This document shows, piece by piece, positions 1 to 9,222 of a DNA stretch of 64,000 nucleotides. The notes beneath the pieces were generated by a model. The model saw nothing but the letters and a program-made list of their open reading frames with translations. It was not told the DNA's origin and did no database searches. Position numbers and translations under genes: made by a program. This DNA comes from Kitasatospora aureofaciens (GTDB taxonomy: Bacteria > Actinomycetota > Actinomycetes > Streptomycetales > Streptomycetaceae), in the NCBI GenBank assembly GCA_000720845.1, contig JODU01000021.1, positions 1 to 64,000 of the forward strand. The letters run 5' to 3'. How positions within the stretch are numbered: position 1 is the first letter of the stretch; the number at the start of each line of letters is the position of its first letter.

Positions 1-165
1 GAACCACCCCTCACCACCGTCCGCCAACCCATCGAGGCCATGGGCCGCGCCGCCGTCGACCTCCTGTGCGCACAGATCCAAGGCACCGAAGTCCCCCACA
101 GGGAACTGCTCTTCGAACCGGAACTCGTCGTCCGCGGCTCCACCGCACAGGTTTCCGTCCGGTAG
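1..165 (+). CDS. LacI/GalR-family transcriptional regulator, C-terminal end only
   Basis: Only the last 54 codons are in the window; the frame is open from base 1 and ends at TAG. The residues read EPPLTTVRQPIEAMGRAAVD and then a helix leading to a strand with ELVVRGSTA. This is the usual end of LacI/GalR sensor domains, where the ligand-binding subdomain closes with 'LTTVRQP...G..A...L' and 'P..LVVR.ST'. The gene lies directly upstream of, and in the same direction as, a sugar ABC importer with an alpha-glucosidase. It is therefore probably the local repressor of that operon, with a maltose- or alpha-glucoside-like inducer. The DNA-binding half lies outside the window, so the operator preference cannot be read. 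Confidence 0.85.
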   Translation, partial: EPPLTTVRQPIEAMGRAAVDLLCAQIQGTEVPHRELLFEPELVVRGSTAQVSVR

Positions 166-254
166 CGGAATCCCAGCGCCTTCGACGTTCTGTCAAACAT
201 TTACGAAATCAGCGCGAGATATTGCGTTCACTTGTTCACGGTGGTTGAGTGTGC

Positions 255-286
255 GGCGCCCCACAACGCATCGGCGGTGGGGCGCC
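255..286 (+). other. Perfect 10-bp GC hairpin between regulator and solute-binding gene
   Basis: GGCGCCCCAC (255-264) and GTGGGGCGCC (277-286) form a perfect 10-bp stem with a 12-nt loop. It ends 30 nt before the ATG of the binding-protein gene. There is no T run, as is normal for Streptomyces terminators. It could terminate the regulator gene. If the operon promoter lies in the AT-richer stretch 186-240, it would instead be a leader hairpin on the sugar-uptake mRNA. The rest of the 150-bp gap shows no convincing operator. Confidence 0.6.
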
Positions 287-316
287 TTCCACGTTCATGC
301 CCGAAGGGGACCACCC

Positions 317-1732
317 ATGAGAAGTGCTCGGTTCCGCCGTACTCGCCGTGCCGGCGCCATCACGCTCGTCTCCGCTCTCACCCTGACCGCTCTTGCCGCC
401 TGCGGCACGAGCAGCAGCGACGACGGCGGCGGTTCCGAAGGCGGCAGCGGGTCCTCCGACCCGGCCGCTCCACTGGACCCGAAGACCAAGGTGACGCTCA
501 CCATCGACTGCATGCCGCCGAAGGCGAAGGCGGCCGAGCTGAAGGAGTGGCAGGAGGACGTCAAGGAGTTCAACAAGACCTACCCCCACGTCACCATCGA
601 GGGCCGCTCCACCCCGGGCCAGTGCCTGGAGCCGCCGCGCTTCACGGCGATGCTCAAGGCCAAGTCCCAGCCCGACGTCTTCTACACCTACTTCACCGAC
701 CTGCCCCAGGTGCTGGACAACGACGGCGCCGAGGACATCACGGCCTACGTCAACGACAAGACCGTCCCGGCGCTCAAGGACATCGACCCGAACGTGCTCG
801 GCTCGCTCAAGCACGAGAACAAGCTCTACGGCCTGCCCACCAGCAACTACACGATGGGCCTGCTGATCAATCGCAAGCTCTTCGAGCAGGCCGGACTGGA
901 CCCCGACACCCCGCCGCGCACCTGGGACGAGGTCCGTACCGCCGCCAAGAAGATCGCCGGCCTGGGCGAGGGCATCGCCGGCTTCGGCGAGTACAGCGCG
1001 GGCAACACCGGCGGCTGGCACTTCACCGCCCAGATGTACAGCCGCGGCGCCGCGGTCGTGGACGAGAGCGGCAAGAAGGCGGCGTTCAACAACGAGGTGG
1101 GCAAGGAGGTCGCCGAGAACCTCCACGCCATGCGCTGGGAGGACGAGAGCATGGGCAAGACCCAACTGCTCAAGTGGGGTGACCTGCAGAAGCAGATCGC
1201 CACGGACAAGCTGGGCATGTTCCTCGCCGCGCCGGACGACATCACGTACATGGTCCAGCAACTCGGGGCCGACTACGAAAACTTCGGCATGGGCCCGATA
1301 CCGGGCGAGAAGAACACCCTCGCCGGCGGCAACAGCTACATGATCAAGAAGGGGATCTCCGCCGACAAGGTCAAGGCGGCCGTCGCCTGGCTGAACTTCG
1401 AGAACCTGACCGTCGGCAAGGGGCAGTTCGACTGGGCCCGCAAGAAGACCGACAAGCTGCCGGTGGGCCTGCCGCAGCCCAACTTCTGGCTGAACGAGTC
1501 GAAGAAGAAGGACGACGCGGCCCGGGTCGAGCACGCCACCATGCCGGTCGAGAACTTCAAGTCGTTCATGGACAACCCGGTCCCGGGCCTGGCCGAGCCG
1601 CCGAAGGCCCAGGAGGTCTACAAGGTCCTGGACAACGTGATGTCCGGCCTCCTCACCAACAAGGACGCCGACATCGACAAGCTGCTCTCCAGCGCGGAGC
1701 AGCAGGTCAACCAGGTTCTGGCCACGCAGTGA
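317..1732 (+). CDS. Sugar (alpha-glucoside-type) ABC transporter, lipoprotein solute-binding protein
   Basis: This is an extracytoplasmic family 1 solute-binding protein of 471 aa that captures an oligosaccharide and delivers it to the two permeases that follow. The N-terminus is a lipoprotein signal: an Arg-rich n-region (MRSARFRRTRR), a hydrophobic stretch, and a lipobox ALAAC with the acylated Cys near residue 29, then a Ser/Gly/Asp linker. I chose ATG 317 because it has the RBS GAAGGGGA just upstream and gives a proper signal peptide; the frame stays open a little further upstream. Substrate is inferred from the downstream GH13 alpha-glucosidase and the upstream LacI regulator, so maltose/trehalose-type glucosides are likely. 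The exact sugar is not readable. Confidence 0.9.
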   Translation: MRSARFRRTRRAGAITLVSALTLTALAACGTSSSDDGGGSEGGSGSSDPAAPLDPKTKVTLTIDCMPPKAKAAELKEWQEDVKEFNKTYPHVTIEGRSTPGQCLEPPRFTAMLKAKSQPDVFYTYFTDLPQVLDNDGAEDITAYVNDKTVPALKDIDPNVLGSLKHENKLYGLPTSNYTMGLLINRKLFEQAGLDPDTPPRTWDEVRTAAKKIAGLGEGIAGFGEYSAGNTGGWHFTAQMYSRGAAVVDESGKKAAFNNEVGKEVAENLHAMRWEDESMGKTQLLKWGDLQKQIATDKLGMFLAAPDDITYMVQQLGADYENFGMGPIPGEKNTLAGGNSYMIKKGISADKVKAAVAWLNFENLTVGKGQFDWARKKTDKLPVGLPQPNFWLNESKKKDDAARVEHATMPVENFKSFMDNPVPGLAEPPKAQEVYKVLDNVMSGLLTNKDADIDKLLSSAEQQVNQVLATQ

Positions 1733-1742
1733 CCGGCTCCCT

Positions 1743-1768
1743 CGGGGGGCGGGCCGCACCGCCCCCCG
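1743..1768 (+). other. Hairpin between binding-protein and permease genes
   Basis: CGGGGGGCG (1743-1751) pairs perfectly with CGCCCCCCG (1760-1768) across an 8-nt loop, right after the binding-protein stop codon and about 30 nt before the first permease start. Hairpins at this position are known in binding-protein operons such as malE-malF. There they protect the upstream mRNA and let the binding protein be made in excess over the membrane subunits. The same role is inferred here. Confidence 0.7.
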
Positions 1769-1799
1769 GGGCCCATGAGATCAGTCCCAAGGAGCGACG

Positions 1800-2759
1800 A
1801 TGTCGGCCCCCAGCCTGACCCCGAGCAAGGCGGCCAGAGTCCGCCACGCCCAGCCGCCGGTGGACGGCCCGCCCCAGCGCGGCGGGTCGTTCGGCAGGAG
1901 CCTGAAGCGCAACCTCACCGCGCACGGCTTCCTGATCGGAGCGGTTCTCTGCTTCGCGTTCTTCTCCTGGTACCCGATGGTCCGGGAGTTCTTCCTCGCC
2001 TTCCAGAAGACGGACCAGGGCGAGGTCTCCTGGGTCGGCATGGAGAACCTGGAGACGGTCTTCAACGACCCGGCCTTCTGGCAGGCCTGGCGCAACACCC
2101 TGCTGTTCACCGTGCTGGCTCTGGTGCTCGGCTTCGCCGTGCCGTTCGTCGTCGCGATCGTCATCAACGAACTGAGACACGGAAAGGGGTACCTCCGGCT
2201 GCTCGTCTACCTGCCGGTGATGCTTCCCCCGGTCGCCTCCGTGCTGCTGTTCAAGTACCTGTACGACCCCGGCTACGGCATGCTCAACGAGGTGTTCGGG
2301 TTCTTCGGACTGCCCGAGCAGCAGTGGCTGCAGGATCCCGACCTGTCCATGCTCTCCGTGGTCATCGCGTCGACCTGGATGAACATGGGCGGCGCGGCGC
2401 TGATCTACCTGGCCGCGCTCCAGGGCATCCCCGGTGAGCTGTACGAGGCGGCGGAGCTGGACGGGGCCGGGCTGCTGCGCAAGATCTGGCACGTCACGAT
2501 CCCGCAGACCCGGCTCATCCTCTCGCTGATGCTCCTGATGCAGGTCATCGCCACCATGCAGGTCTTCGTGGAGCCCTTCCTGCTCACCGGCGGCGCCGGC
2601 CCCGAGGGTTCGACGACCACGGTCGTCTACCTCATCTACCAATACGCCTTCAACTTCAACAACTACGGTGCCGCGGCGGCCCTCGGCCTGCTGCTCCTCG
2701 TACTGCTGGCCGGTTTCTCGGCGGCGTACGTGAAGCTCAGCCGCGCCGAGGACGAGTAG
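1800..2759 (+). CDS. Sugar ABC transporter permease (MalF/UgpA type)
   Basis: A 319-aa inner-membrane subunit with an Arg/Lys-rich cytoplasmic N-terminus and about six hydrophobic segments. The ABC-permease EAA loop is visible as ELYEAAELDGAGLLRKIWHV near residue 210-230, the site that docks on the ATPase. The start ATG 1800 has the RBS AAGGAG. It pairs with the next gene to form the membrane channel. No ATPase gene is present in the operon; actinomycete sugar importers of this class commonly share a distant MsiK-type ATPase, which is the expected partner here by family knowledge. Confidence 0.92.
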   Translation: MSAPSLTPSKAARVRHAQPPVDGPPQRGGSFGRSLKRNLTAHGFLIGAVLCFAFFSWYPMVREFFLAFQKTDQGEVSWVGMENLETVFNDPAFWQAWRNTLLFTVLALVLGFAVPFVVAIVINELRHGKGYLRLLVYLPVMLPPVASVLLFKYLYDPGYGMLNEVFGFFGLPEQQWLQDPDLSMLSVVIASTWMNMGGAALIYLAALQGIPGELYEAAELDGAGLLRKIWHVTIPQTRLILSLMLLMQVIATMQVFVEPFLLTGGAGPEGSTTTVVYLIYQYAFNFNNYGAAAALGLLLLVLLAGFSAAYVKLSRAEDE

Positions 2760-2777
2760 AGCCGGGGGAAACCACAG

Positions 2778-3653
2778 ATGTCCACACGCACACTCATCTC
2801 ACCGGCCCAGCTCGCCCGGCCTCGCGGGAAGTTGCTGTACTGGGTGGTCTTCGGCCTGGTCGTCGCCCTCTTCACCGTGGTCTTCCTCGGCCCGATGTAC
2901 TGGATGGTCTCCAGCGGCTTCAAGGACACCCAGGAGGTCGTGCGGACCCCGCCGACGCTGGTCCCCGAGTCCTTCCGGCCGGAGAACTACTCCGAGGCCT
3001 GGAACGTCATGGACCTGGCGAGCCTGCTGGGGAACACCCTGTTCTACGCGTTCGGCGCGCTCGCCTTCCAGCTGGTGTTCGACGTGGCGGCGGCCTACTC
3101 GCTGTCCAAGCTCCGGCCGGTCTTCGGCAAGGCGATCCTCGGCCTGATGCTGGCGACGCTGATGATCCCGGCGACCGTACTGGTCGTGCCGCAGTACCTG
3201 ACGGTGCTCGACGTGCCGATCTTCGAGCGCAACCTACTGAACACGCCGTGGGCGATCTGGCTGCCCTCGGTGACGAACGCCTTCAACATCTTCCTGCTGA
3301 AGCGGTTCTTCGACTCGATCCCCCGGGAGCTGCTCGACGCCGCCTCCATGGACGGTGCCTCGCCGATGCGCACCCTGTGGTCGATCGTGCTGCCGATCTC
3401 GCGGCCGATCCTCGGCGTGGTCTCCATCTTCGCGATCGTGGGGGTCTGGAAGGACTTCCTCTGGCCCATGCTGACCCTGCCCGACCCGGCCAAGCAGACC
3501 CTGAACGTCGGGATCTACTCCCTGTCCAACGGGGTGCCCGTGAACGTGCTGATCGCCGCGCTCACCATGGCCTCCCTGCCGACGCTCATCATCTTCCTGA
3601 TCTTCCAGCGCAACATCATGAGCGGACTCACCGCCGGAGGGCTCAAGGGCTGA
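2778..3653 (+). CDS. Sugar ABC transporter permease (MalG/UgpE type)
   Basis: A 291-aa second permease of the carbohydrate ABC importer, 18 bp after the first and preceded by the RBS GGGGGAA. It has about six membrane segments and the EAA loop (ELLDAASMDGASPMRTLWSI, near residue 195), the usual MalG arrangement. The C-terminus ends in the family pattern FQRNIMSGLTAGGLKG. With the upstream genes it builds the uptake system feeding the alpha-glucosidase that follows after 162 bp. That 162-bp gap is GC-rich and I see no clear element in it apart from the downstream RBS. Confidence 0.92.
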   Translation: MSTRTLISPAQLARPRGKLLYWVVFGLVVALFTVVFLGPMYWMVSSGFKDTQEVVRTPPTLVPESFRPENYSEAWNVMDLASLLGNTLFYAFGALAFQLVFDVAAAYSLSKLRPVFGKAILGLMLATLMIPATVLVVPQYLTVLDVPIFERNLLNTPWAIWLPSVTNAFNIFLLKRFFDSIPRELLDAASMDGASPMRTLWSIVLPISRPILGVVSIFAIVGVWKDFLWPMLTLPDPAKQTLNVGIYSLSNGVPVNVLIAALTMASLPTLIIFLIFQRNIMSGLTAGGLKG

Positions 3654-3815
3654 GGTCTCCAGGGCCGAGGCGCTCGCCGCCCGCCTTCCTCCCCCCGTGT
3701 CCCGGGCCTCCCGGGCCTCCTGGCACGTCCCGTCAACCTTCGCCGTCGGCCCGTCCGACGCCCCGTTCTGTCCGGGCCGGCGGCGAAGATCCACCCTGCC
3801 CGAAAGGACCGTCAC

Positions 3816-5420
3816 GTGGCAGCCCCCAACTCGCACCGCACCGACAACTGGTGGCGCGACGCCGTCATCTACCAGGTGTACCCCCGCAGTTTCGCCGACG
3901 GCGACGGCGACGGCACCGGTGACCTCGCGGGCGTGAGGGCGAGACTGCCCTACCTCGCCGAACTCGGGGTGGACGCCGTCTGGTTCACCCCCTGGTACGT
4001 CTCACCGCTCGTCGACGGCGGCTACGACGTCGCCGACTACCGCACCATCGACCCCGCCTTCGGCACCCTGGGCGAGGCCGAGAAGCTGATCGCCGAGGCG
4101 CGGGAGCTGGGCATCCGCACCATCGTCGACATCGTCCCCAACCACGTCTCCGACCAGCACGCCTGGTTCCGGGCCGCGTTGGAGGCCGGCCCGGGCAGCG
4201 CGGAGCGGGAGCGGTTCCACTTCCGCCCCGGCCGCGGTGCGCACGGCGAGCTGCCGCCGAACGACTGGCCCTCCCAGTTCTCCGGCCGCACCTGGACCCG
4301 GGTCCCGGACGGCGAGTGGTACCTGCACCTGTTCACCCCGGAGCAGCCCGACCTCAACTGGGCCCACCCCGAGGTGCGCCGCGAGCACGAGGACGTACTG
4401 CGGTTCTGGTTCGAGCGGGGGGTGGCGGGCGTACGCATCGACTCCGCCGCCCTGCTCGCGAAGGACCCCGCGCTCGCGGACTTCGAGGAGGGCGTCGACC
4501 CGCACCCGTACATCGACCAGGACGAGCTGCACGACATCTACCGCTCCTGGCGCAAGGTCGCCGACGAGTACGGGGGCGTCTTCGTCGGTGAGGTGTGGCT
4601 GCCCGACGCCGAGCGCTTCGCCCGTTACCTGCGGCCCGACGAACTGCACACCGCCTTCAACTTCAACTTCCTGTCCTGCCCCTGGGAGGCGGACCGGCTG
4701 CGCCGCACCATCGACGACACTCTGGCCGAGCACGCCCCGGTGGGCGCCCCGGCCACCTGGGTGCTCTGCAACCACGACGTGACCCGCACCGTGACCCGTT
4801 ACGGCCGCGAGGACACCGGTTTCGACTTCGCGAAGAAGGCCTTCGGCACCCCGACCGACCTGGCCCTGGGCACCCGGCGCGCCCGGGCCGCCGCACTGCT
4901 GACGCTGGCCCTGCCCGGGTCCGTCTACCTGTACCAAGGGGAGGAACTCGGCCTGCCCGAGGCCGACATCCCGCGCGAGCGGATCCAGGACCCGATGCAC
5001 TTCCGCTCCGGAGGCGTCGATCCGGGACGGGACGGCTGCCGCGTGCCCCTTCCGTGGGCTGCCGACGCGCCGTACTGCGGGTTCGGCTCGGAGACCGAGC
5101 CCTGGCTGCCGCAGCCGGAGGGCTGGGCCGCGTACGCGGCGGACCGCCAGGGTGCGGACCCGCGGTCGATGCTCTCGCTCTACCGCGAGGCGCTGGGCCT
5201 GCGGCGGTCCACCGCGGGATTCGGCGACGGCGCCCTGGAGTGGCTGCCCGCGCCGGACGGCGTCCTCGCGTTCCGGCGCGCGGGCGGCCCGGTGTGCGTC
5301 GTCAACCTGTCCGCGTCGCCGGTCGAGCTGCCCGCGCACGGTGCCGTCCTGCTCACCAGCGGACCCCTGGACGAGGCCGGGCGGCTGCCGGGCGACACGG
5401 CGGTGTGGCTGCGCGACTGA
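3816..5420 (+). CDS. GH13 alpha-glucosidase (oligo-1,6-glucosidase/trehalase-like group)
   Basis: A 534-aa cytoplasmic glycoside hydrolase family 13 enzyme that splits imported alpha-glucosides. It has no signal peptide. The (beta/alpha)8 motifs are all present: DAVIYQVYPRSFADGDGDGT at the N-terminus, DIVPNHVS, GVRIDSA with the nucleophile D209, GEVW with the acid/base E259, and NHD (319-321) with the transition-state Asp. A QGEELGLPE segment and a beta-sandwich C-terminus follow. The GTG start at 3816 has GAAAGGA upstream. Being last in the importer operon, it is the intracellular hydrolase for the transported sugar. Linkage specificity cannot be read with confidence. Confidence 0.93.
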   Translation: MAAPNSHRTDNWWRDAVIYQVYPRSFADGDGDGTGDLAGVRARLPYLAELGVDAVWFTPWYVSPLVDGGYDVADYRTIDPAFGTLGEAEKLIAEARELGIRTIVDIVPNHVSDQHAWFRAALEAGPGSAERERFHFRPGRGAHGELPPNDWPSQFSGRTWTRVPDGEWYLHLFTPEQPDLNWAHPEVRREHEDVLRFWFERGVAGVRIDSAALLAKDPALADFEEGVDPHPYIDQDELHDIYRSWRKVADEYGGVFVGEVWLPDAERFARYLRPDELHTAFNFNFLSCPWEADRLRRTIDDTLAEHAPVGAPATWVLCNHDVTRTVTRYGREDTGFDFAKKAFGTPTDLALGTRRARAAALLTLALPGSVYLYQGEELGLPEADIPRERIQDPMHFRSGGVDPGRDGCRVPLPWAADAPYCGFGSETEPWLPQPEGWAAYAADRQGADPRSMLSLYREALGLRRSTAGFGDGALEWLPAPDGVLAFRRAGGPVCVVNLSASPVELPAHGAVLLTSGPLDEAGRLPGDTAVWLRD

Positions 5421-5437
5421 GCCGTTCCCGGGCGGCG

Positions 5438-5467
5438 CCCCCTGCCGGCGCGGACGCCGGCGGGGGG
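5438..5467 (+). terminator. Terminator hairpin after the alpha-glucosidase
   Basis: A 13-bp stem (5438-5450 with 5455-5467, one T-G pair) closes on a 4-nt loop, 18 nt after the stop codon. It is GC-only without a T tract. It most likely ends the sugar operon before the phosphatase gene. Confidence 0.75.
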
Positions 5468-5535
5468 GTCCGCCGTCGCCTGTCGTCCCGGAGCAGGGCA
5501 GAATCAGGACAGGAGGCCGTGGGAGGAGGCGACGC

Positions 5536-7317
5536 GTGCGGGAACGAGCGTGGCTGGGCGGGCTGCGCCGCCCCCCGAATCCCCTCGTCAGCGGGCAGCG
5601 GGCGGCACGGGGCGCGCTGCGGTCGATGACGGAGGCGCTCGGCGCGCGACGTCGGCTGGCCTGGTTGAACGCGGCGGACCTGAGCATCGGCACCACGCTC
5701 GACGTGCGGCGGACCGCGGAGGAGCTGGCCGACTTCACCGTGCCGGAGCTGGCCGACGGCGCCGCGGTGGACCTGCTGGACTCGGTGCTGCGGTTCCAGG
5801 AGGGCGACCGGGGCACGGGCGGGGAGGCGCCGCGGCTGAGGGCCATGGCGGTGTCGGAGGTCGAGGGCCTGAACCTCGCGCCCGATCCCGTGGGCGAGCT
5901 GTCGGTGCACACCGCCGACCGGCTGGGGCAGCGGTGTCTCACCACCCGCCGGCCGGTGCTGGTGTCCCGGATGACACGCGCGGACTTCGCCGTGATCGCA
6001 CCCTCGCGCGAGTCGTCGGACATCATGCGCCGGGCGGGCGTCCACTCCTACCTGGCGGTGCCGCTGATCGCCCGCGGGGTGCTGCTGGGGCTGGCCGACT
6101 TCGTGCGGGCCGGCCACCGGGCGCCGTTCAGCCGTACCGACGTCGCCCTGGCCATGGAGCTGGCGTCCAAGGCCGCCGTGTACATCGACAACGCCCGGCT
6201 CTACGGGCGCGAGCGCGACCACGTCATCACCCTGCAGCGGGCACTGCTCCCCCGGTCCAGTCCGAGCACGCCGGGCCTGGACGTGTCCTCGTGCTACGAC
6301 CCGGCCGCCGATCCGGCCGCCGTGGGCGGCGACTGGTTCGACGTGGTCGCGCTGCCCAGCGGCCGCACCGCGCTGATGGTGGGCGACGTGATGGGGCGCG
6401 GCCTGGCCGCCGCCGCGACCATGGGGCGGCTGCGCACGGTGGCCCGGACCCTGATGGCGTTGGACATCGCGCCCGAGCGGTTGCTGGCCCGGCTCGACCT
6501 GGCCGCCCGTGATCTGGAGGAGGACCAGGTCGCCACCTGTCTGTGCGCGGTCTACGACCCCTGCGGCAACACCTTCCGCATCGCCAGCGCCGGGCACCCG
6601 CCACCGCTGCTGACCGGGCCCGACGGCACCGTCTCGTTCCTGGAGGTGCCCACGGGGGCCCCGCTGGGCACGGGGGTGATCCCGTACGACCCGGTCGAGC
6701 GGCCGGTGCGCGAGCGGAGCCGGCTGACGCTGTACACGGACGGGCTGATCAGGTCCCGCACGGCCGACCTGGGCACCCAGCTGGAGCGGCTGCGCGAGGC
6801 GCTCGGCGACGACCTGCCCGAGGACGCCGCCGCGTGCCGGACGGTCGCGGAGCGGGTCGGCGACGACCGGTCGGACGACGCAATCGTGCTGGCGGCCCTC
6901 GCCCGGCCGCTCGGTCCGGAGTGCGACGTGTACGTGCGGGCGCTGCCGCCGGACGGCAAGGCCGCCGGGCAGGCCCGTGCGGCGGTGCGGGAGCAGTTGG
7001 AGCGGTGGGGGCTCGAGGAGCTGGTCGACACCACGGAGCTGGTGGTCAGCGAGCTGGTCGGCAACGCCCTGCGGTACGGCAACGCGCCCGGCGAGCTGCG
7101 GTTGCTGCGGCACGAGCGGCTGTCCGTGGAGGTCTCCGACTCCGGTCCCGACCTGCCGCAGATCCAGCACGCGGACGTGAGCGACGAGAGCGGGCGCGGT
7201 CTCCAGCTGATCAACATGATGTGCCGGCGCTGGGGCTCGTGCCGCACGCCCGGCGGGAAGGTCGTCTGGGCCGAGCAGGACCTGCCCCTGCGAGCCGGGA
7301 CGTCCGGCCCGCGGTAG
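5536..7317 (+). CDS. GAF - SpoIIE (PP2C) phosphatase - HATPase (anti-sigma-like kinase) protein
   Basis: A 593-aa soluble regulator. Residues about 40-215 form a GAF sensor. Residues about 230-460 are a SpoIIE/PP2C phosphatase with the metal-binding GGDWFDVVAL and VGDVMGRG motifs. Residues about 470-585 are a GHKL ATPase with ELVVSELVGNALRYG (N box), DSGPDLP and GRGLQLI. This three-part layout is typical of Streptomyces proteins that switch anti-sigma-factor antagonists by phosphorylation and dephosphorylation. The frame is open much further upstream into the glucosidase gene. GTG 5536 is chosen because GGGAGGAGG lies 6 nt before it. No antagonist or sigma partner is adjacent, so its target is unknown. 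Confidence 0.9.
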   Translation: MRERAWLGGLRRPPNPLVSGQRAARGALRSMTEALGARRRLAWLNAADLSIGTTLDVRRTAEELADFTVPELADGAAVDLLDSVLRFQEGDRGTGGEAPRLRAMAVSEVEGLNLAPDPVGELSVHTADRLGQRCLTTRRPVLVSRMTRADFAVIAPSRESSDIMRRAGVHSYLAVPLIARGVLLGLADFVRAGHRAPFSRTDVALAMELASKAAVYIDNARLYGRERDHVITLQRALLPRSSPSTPGLDVSSCYDPAADPAAVGGDWFDVVALPSGRTALMVGDVMGRGLAAAATMGRLRTVARTLMALDIAPERLLARLDLAARDLEEDQVATCLCAVYDPCGNTFRIASAGHPPPLLTGPDGTVSFLEVPTGAPLGTGVIPYDPVERPVRERSRLTLYTDGLIRSRTADLGTQLERLREALGDDLPEDAAACRTVAERVGDDRSDDAIVLAALARPLGPECDVYVRALPPDGKAAGQARAAVREQLERWGLEELVDTTELVVSELVGNALRYGNAPGELRLLRHERLSVEVSDSGPDLPQIQHADVSDESGRGLQLINMMCRRWGSCRTPGGKVVWAEQDLPLRAGTSGPR

Positions 7318-7334
7318 CGTCCGCGCCGCCTGCC

Positions 7335-9215
7335 CTACGCGGCCTTGTCCAGGGCCGGGCGCTCGAACTGGGTGCGGTGCAGCTGGGCGTAGCGGCCGTC
7401 GGCCGCGAGGAGTTCCTCGTGGGTGCCGCTCTCCACGATGCGCCCGGCCTCGACCACCAGGATCCGGTCGGCCGTCCGGACCGTGGACAGCCGGTGCGCG
7501 ATCACCACGGCTGTCCTGCCCTGGAGGGCTTCGGTGAGGGCTTCCTGGACGGCCGCCTCGGAGGTGTTGTCGAGGTGGGCGGTGGCCTCGTCGAGGATGA
7601 CGACGCGCTGGCGGGCCAGCAGCAGCCGTGCGATGGTCATGCGCTGGCGTTCGCCGCCGGAGAGCCGGTAGCCGCGCTCACCGACCACGGTGTCGAGCCC
7701 GTCCGGCAGGGACCGTACGAGGTCGGCCAGCCGGGCGCGGCGCAGCGCCGCCCACAGCTCGTCCTCGGTGGCGCCCGGCCGGGCGAGCAGCAGGTTGGCC
7801 CGGACGGTGTCGTGGAAGAGGTGGCCGTCCTGGGTGACCATGCCGACGGTGTCGCGCAGCGACCGCGCGCTCAGGTCGCGGACGTCGACGCCGCCGACGC
7901 GGACGGTGCCGCCGTCGGTGTCGTACAGGCGCGGCAGCAGTTGGGCGATGGTGGACTTGCCGGCGCCGGACGAGCCGACCAGCGCGATGGTCTGGCCCGG
8001 TTCCGCTCGGAAGGAGAGGCCGTGCAGGACCTCTTCGCCGCCGCGGGTGTCCAGGGTGGCGACCTCTTCGAGGGAGGCGAGGGAGACCTTGTCGGCGGAC
8101 GGGTAGCCGAAGCGGACGTCGTCGAACTCGACGGCGACCGGGCCTTCGGGGACCGGGCGGGCGTCGGGCTTCTCGTCGATGAGCGGGGCCAGGTCCAGCA
8201 CCTCGAAGACCCGCTCGAAGCTGACGAGGGCGCTCATGACCTCCACGCGGGCTCCGGCGAGCGCGGTGAGCGGCGCGTACAGGCGGGTCAGCAGCAGGGC
8301 CAGCGCCACGACGGCGCCCGGGTCCAGGGTGCCGCGCAGGGCGAAGAAGCCGCCGAGGCCGTAGACGAGGGCCAGGGCGAGCGCGGAGACGAGGGTGAGC
8401 GCGGTGATGAAGGCGGCCTGGGCGGTGGCGGTGCGCACGCCGATGTCGGCGACCCGGCGGGCCCGGTCGGCGAACTCGGCGGACTCCTCCTCGGGGCGGC
8501 CGAACAGCTTGATCAGGGTGGCGCCGGGCGCGGAGAAGCGCTCGGTCATACGGGTGCCCATGGCGGCGTTCAGGGCGGCGGCCTCGCGCTGCATCCGGGC
8601 CATGCGGCGGCCCATCCGCCGCGCCGGGAGCACGAACACCGGGAGCAGCACCAGGGCGAGCAGGGTGATCTGCCAGGACAGGGTCAGCATGACGGCGAGG
8701 GTGAGCAGCAGGGTGACCACGTTGCTGACCACGCCGGACAGGGTGTTGCTGAAGGCGCGTTGGGCGCCGATGACGTCGTTGTTGAGACGGGAGACGAGCG
8801 CTCCCGTACGGGTGCGTGTGAAGAACGCGACCGGCATGCGCTGCACATGATCGAACACGGCCGTCCGCAGATCGAGGATGAGTCCCTCCCCGAGCGTCGC
8901 CGAGAGCCTGCGGGAGAGGATGCCGAGCACCGCCTCGGCGACGGCGATGAGCGCGATGAGCAGGGCGAGGCGCACGACCGTGCCCTCGTCGCCGTCCGAC
9001 ACGATCGCGTCGACGACCTTTCCGGCGAGGACGGGGGTGGCGACGGCGAGCAGTGCGGTCGCCACCCCGAGCAGCAGGAACCGGACGATGCGGCGGCGGT
9101 GCGGGCGGGCGAACGCGCCGATGCGGCGCAGTGTGGCGCGGGCGAAGGGGCGGCGCTCGTCTTGGGCGTGCATGGCGCTGTACAGCTGCGTCCACGCCGT
9201 GGTCTCCATACTCAT
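7335..9215 (-). CDS. ABC exporter, fused permease-ATPase (multidrug type)
   Basis: A 626-aa half-transporter: about six membrane segments in residues 35-340, then an ATPase with Walker A GSSGAGKST (414-422), signature LSGGERQRM (518-526) and Walker B VVILDEATAHLD. The layout is that of a homodimeric drug/lipid exporter. The promoter has a MerR-family 19-bp spacer with a SoxR-like palindrome, so it is probably induced by redox-active compounds. From memory, the S. coelicolor SoxR regulon includes an ABC transporter gene at this location (SCO7008), which induction by actinorhodin-type quinones would fit. It converges on the upstream phosphatase gene with 17 bp between them. Confidence 0.92.
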   Translation of the reverse strand: MSMETTAWTQLYSAMHAQDERRPFARATLRRIGAFARPHRRRIVRFLLLGVATALLAVATPVLAGKVVDAIVSDGDEGTVVRLALLIALIAVAEAVLGILSRRLSATLGEGLILDLRTAVFDHVQRMPVAFFTRTRTGALVSRLNNDVIGAQRAFSNTLSGVVSNVVTLLLTLAVMLTLSWQITLLALVLLPVFVLPARRMGRRMARMQREAAALNAAMGTRMTERFSAPGATLIKLFGRPEEESAEFADRARRVADIGVRTATAQAAFITALTLVSALALALVYGLGGFFALRGTLDPGAVVALALLLTRLYAPLTALAGARVEVMSALVSFERVFEVLDLAPLIDEKPDARPVPEGPVAVEFDDVRFGYPSADKVSLASLEEVATLDTRGGEEVLHGLSFRAEPGQTIALVGSSGAGKSTIAQLLPRLYDTDGGTVRVGGVDVRDLSARSLRDTVGMVTQDGHLFHDTVRANLLLARPGATEDELWAALRRARLADLVRSLPDGLDTVVGERGYRLSGGERQRMTIARLLLARQRVVILDEATAHLDNTSEAAVQEALTEALQGRTAVVIAHRLSTVRTADRILVVEAGRIVESGTHEELLAADGRYAQLHRTQFERPALDKAA

Positions 9216-9222
9216 GCCGATG

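Noticed and set aside
5436..5470. CRISPR-like or REP-like repeat at the GC hairpin
   Set aside because: It is a single hairpin after an operon end with no repeated units, so a terminator is the sufficient explanation. No CRISPR array was seen anywhere in the window.
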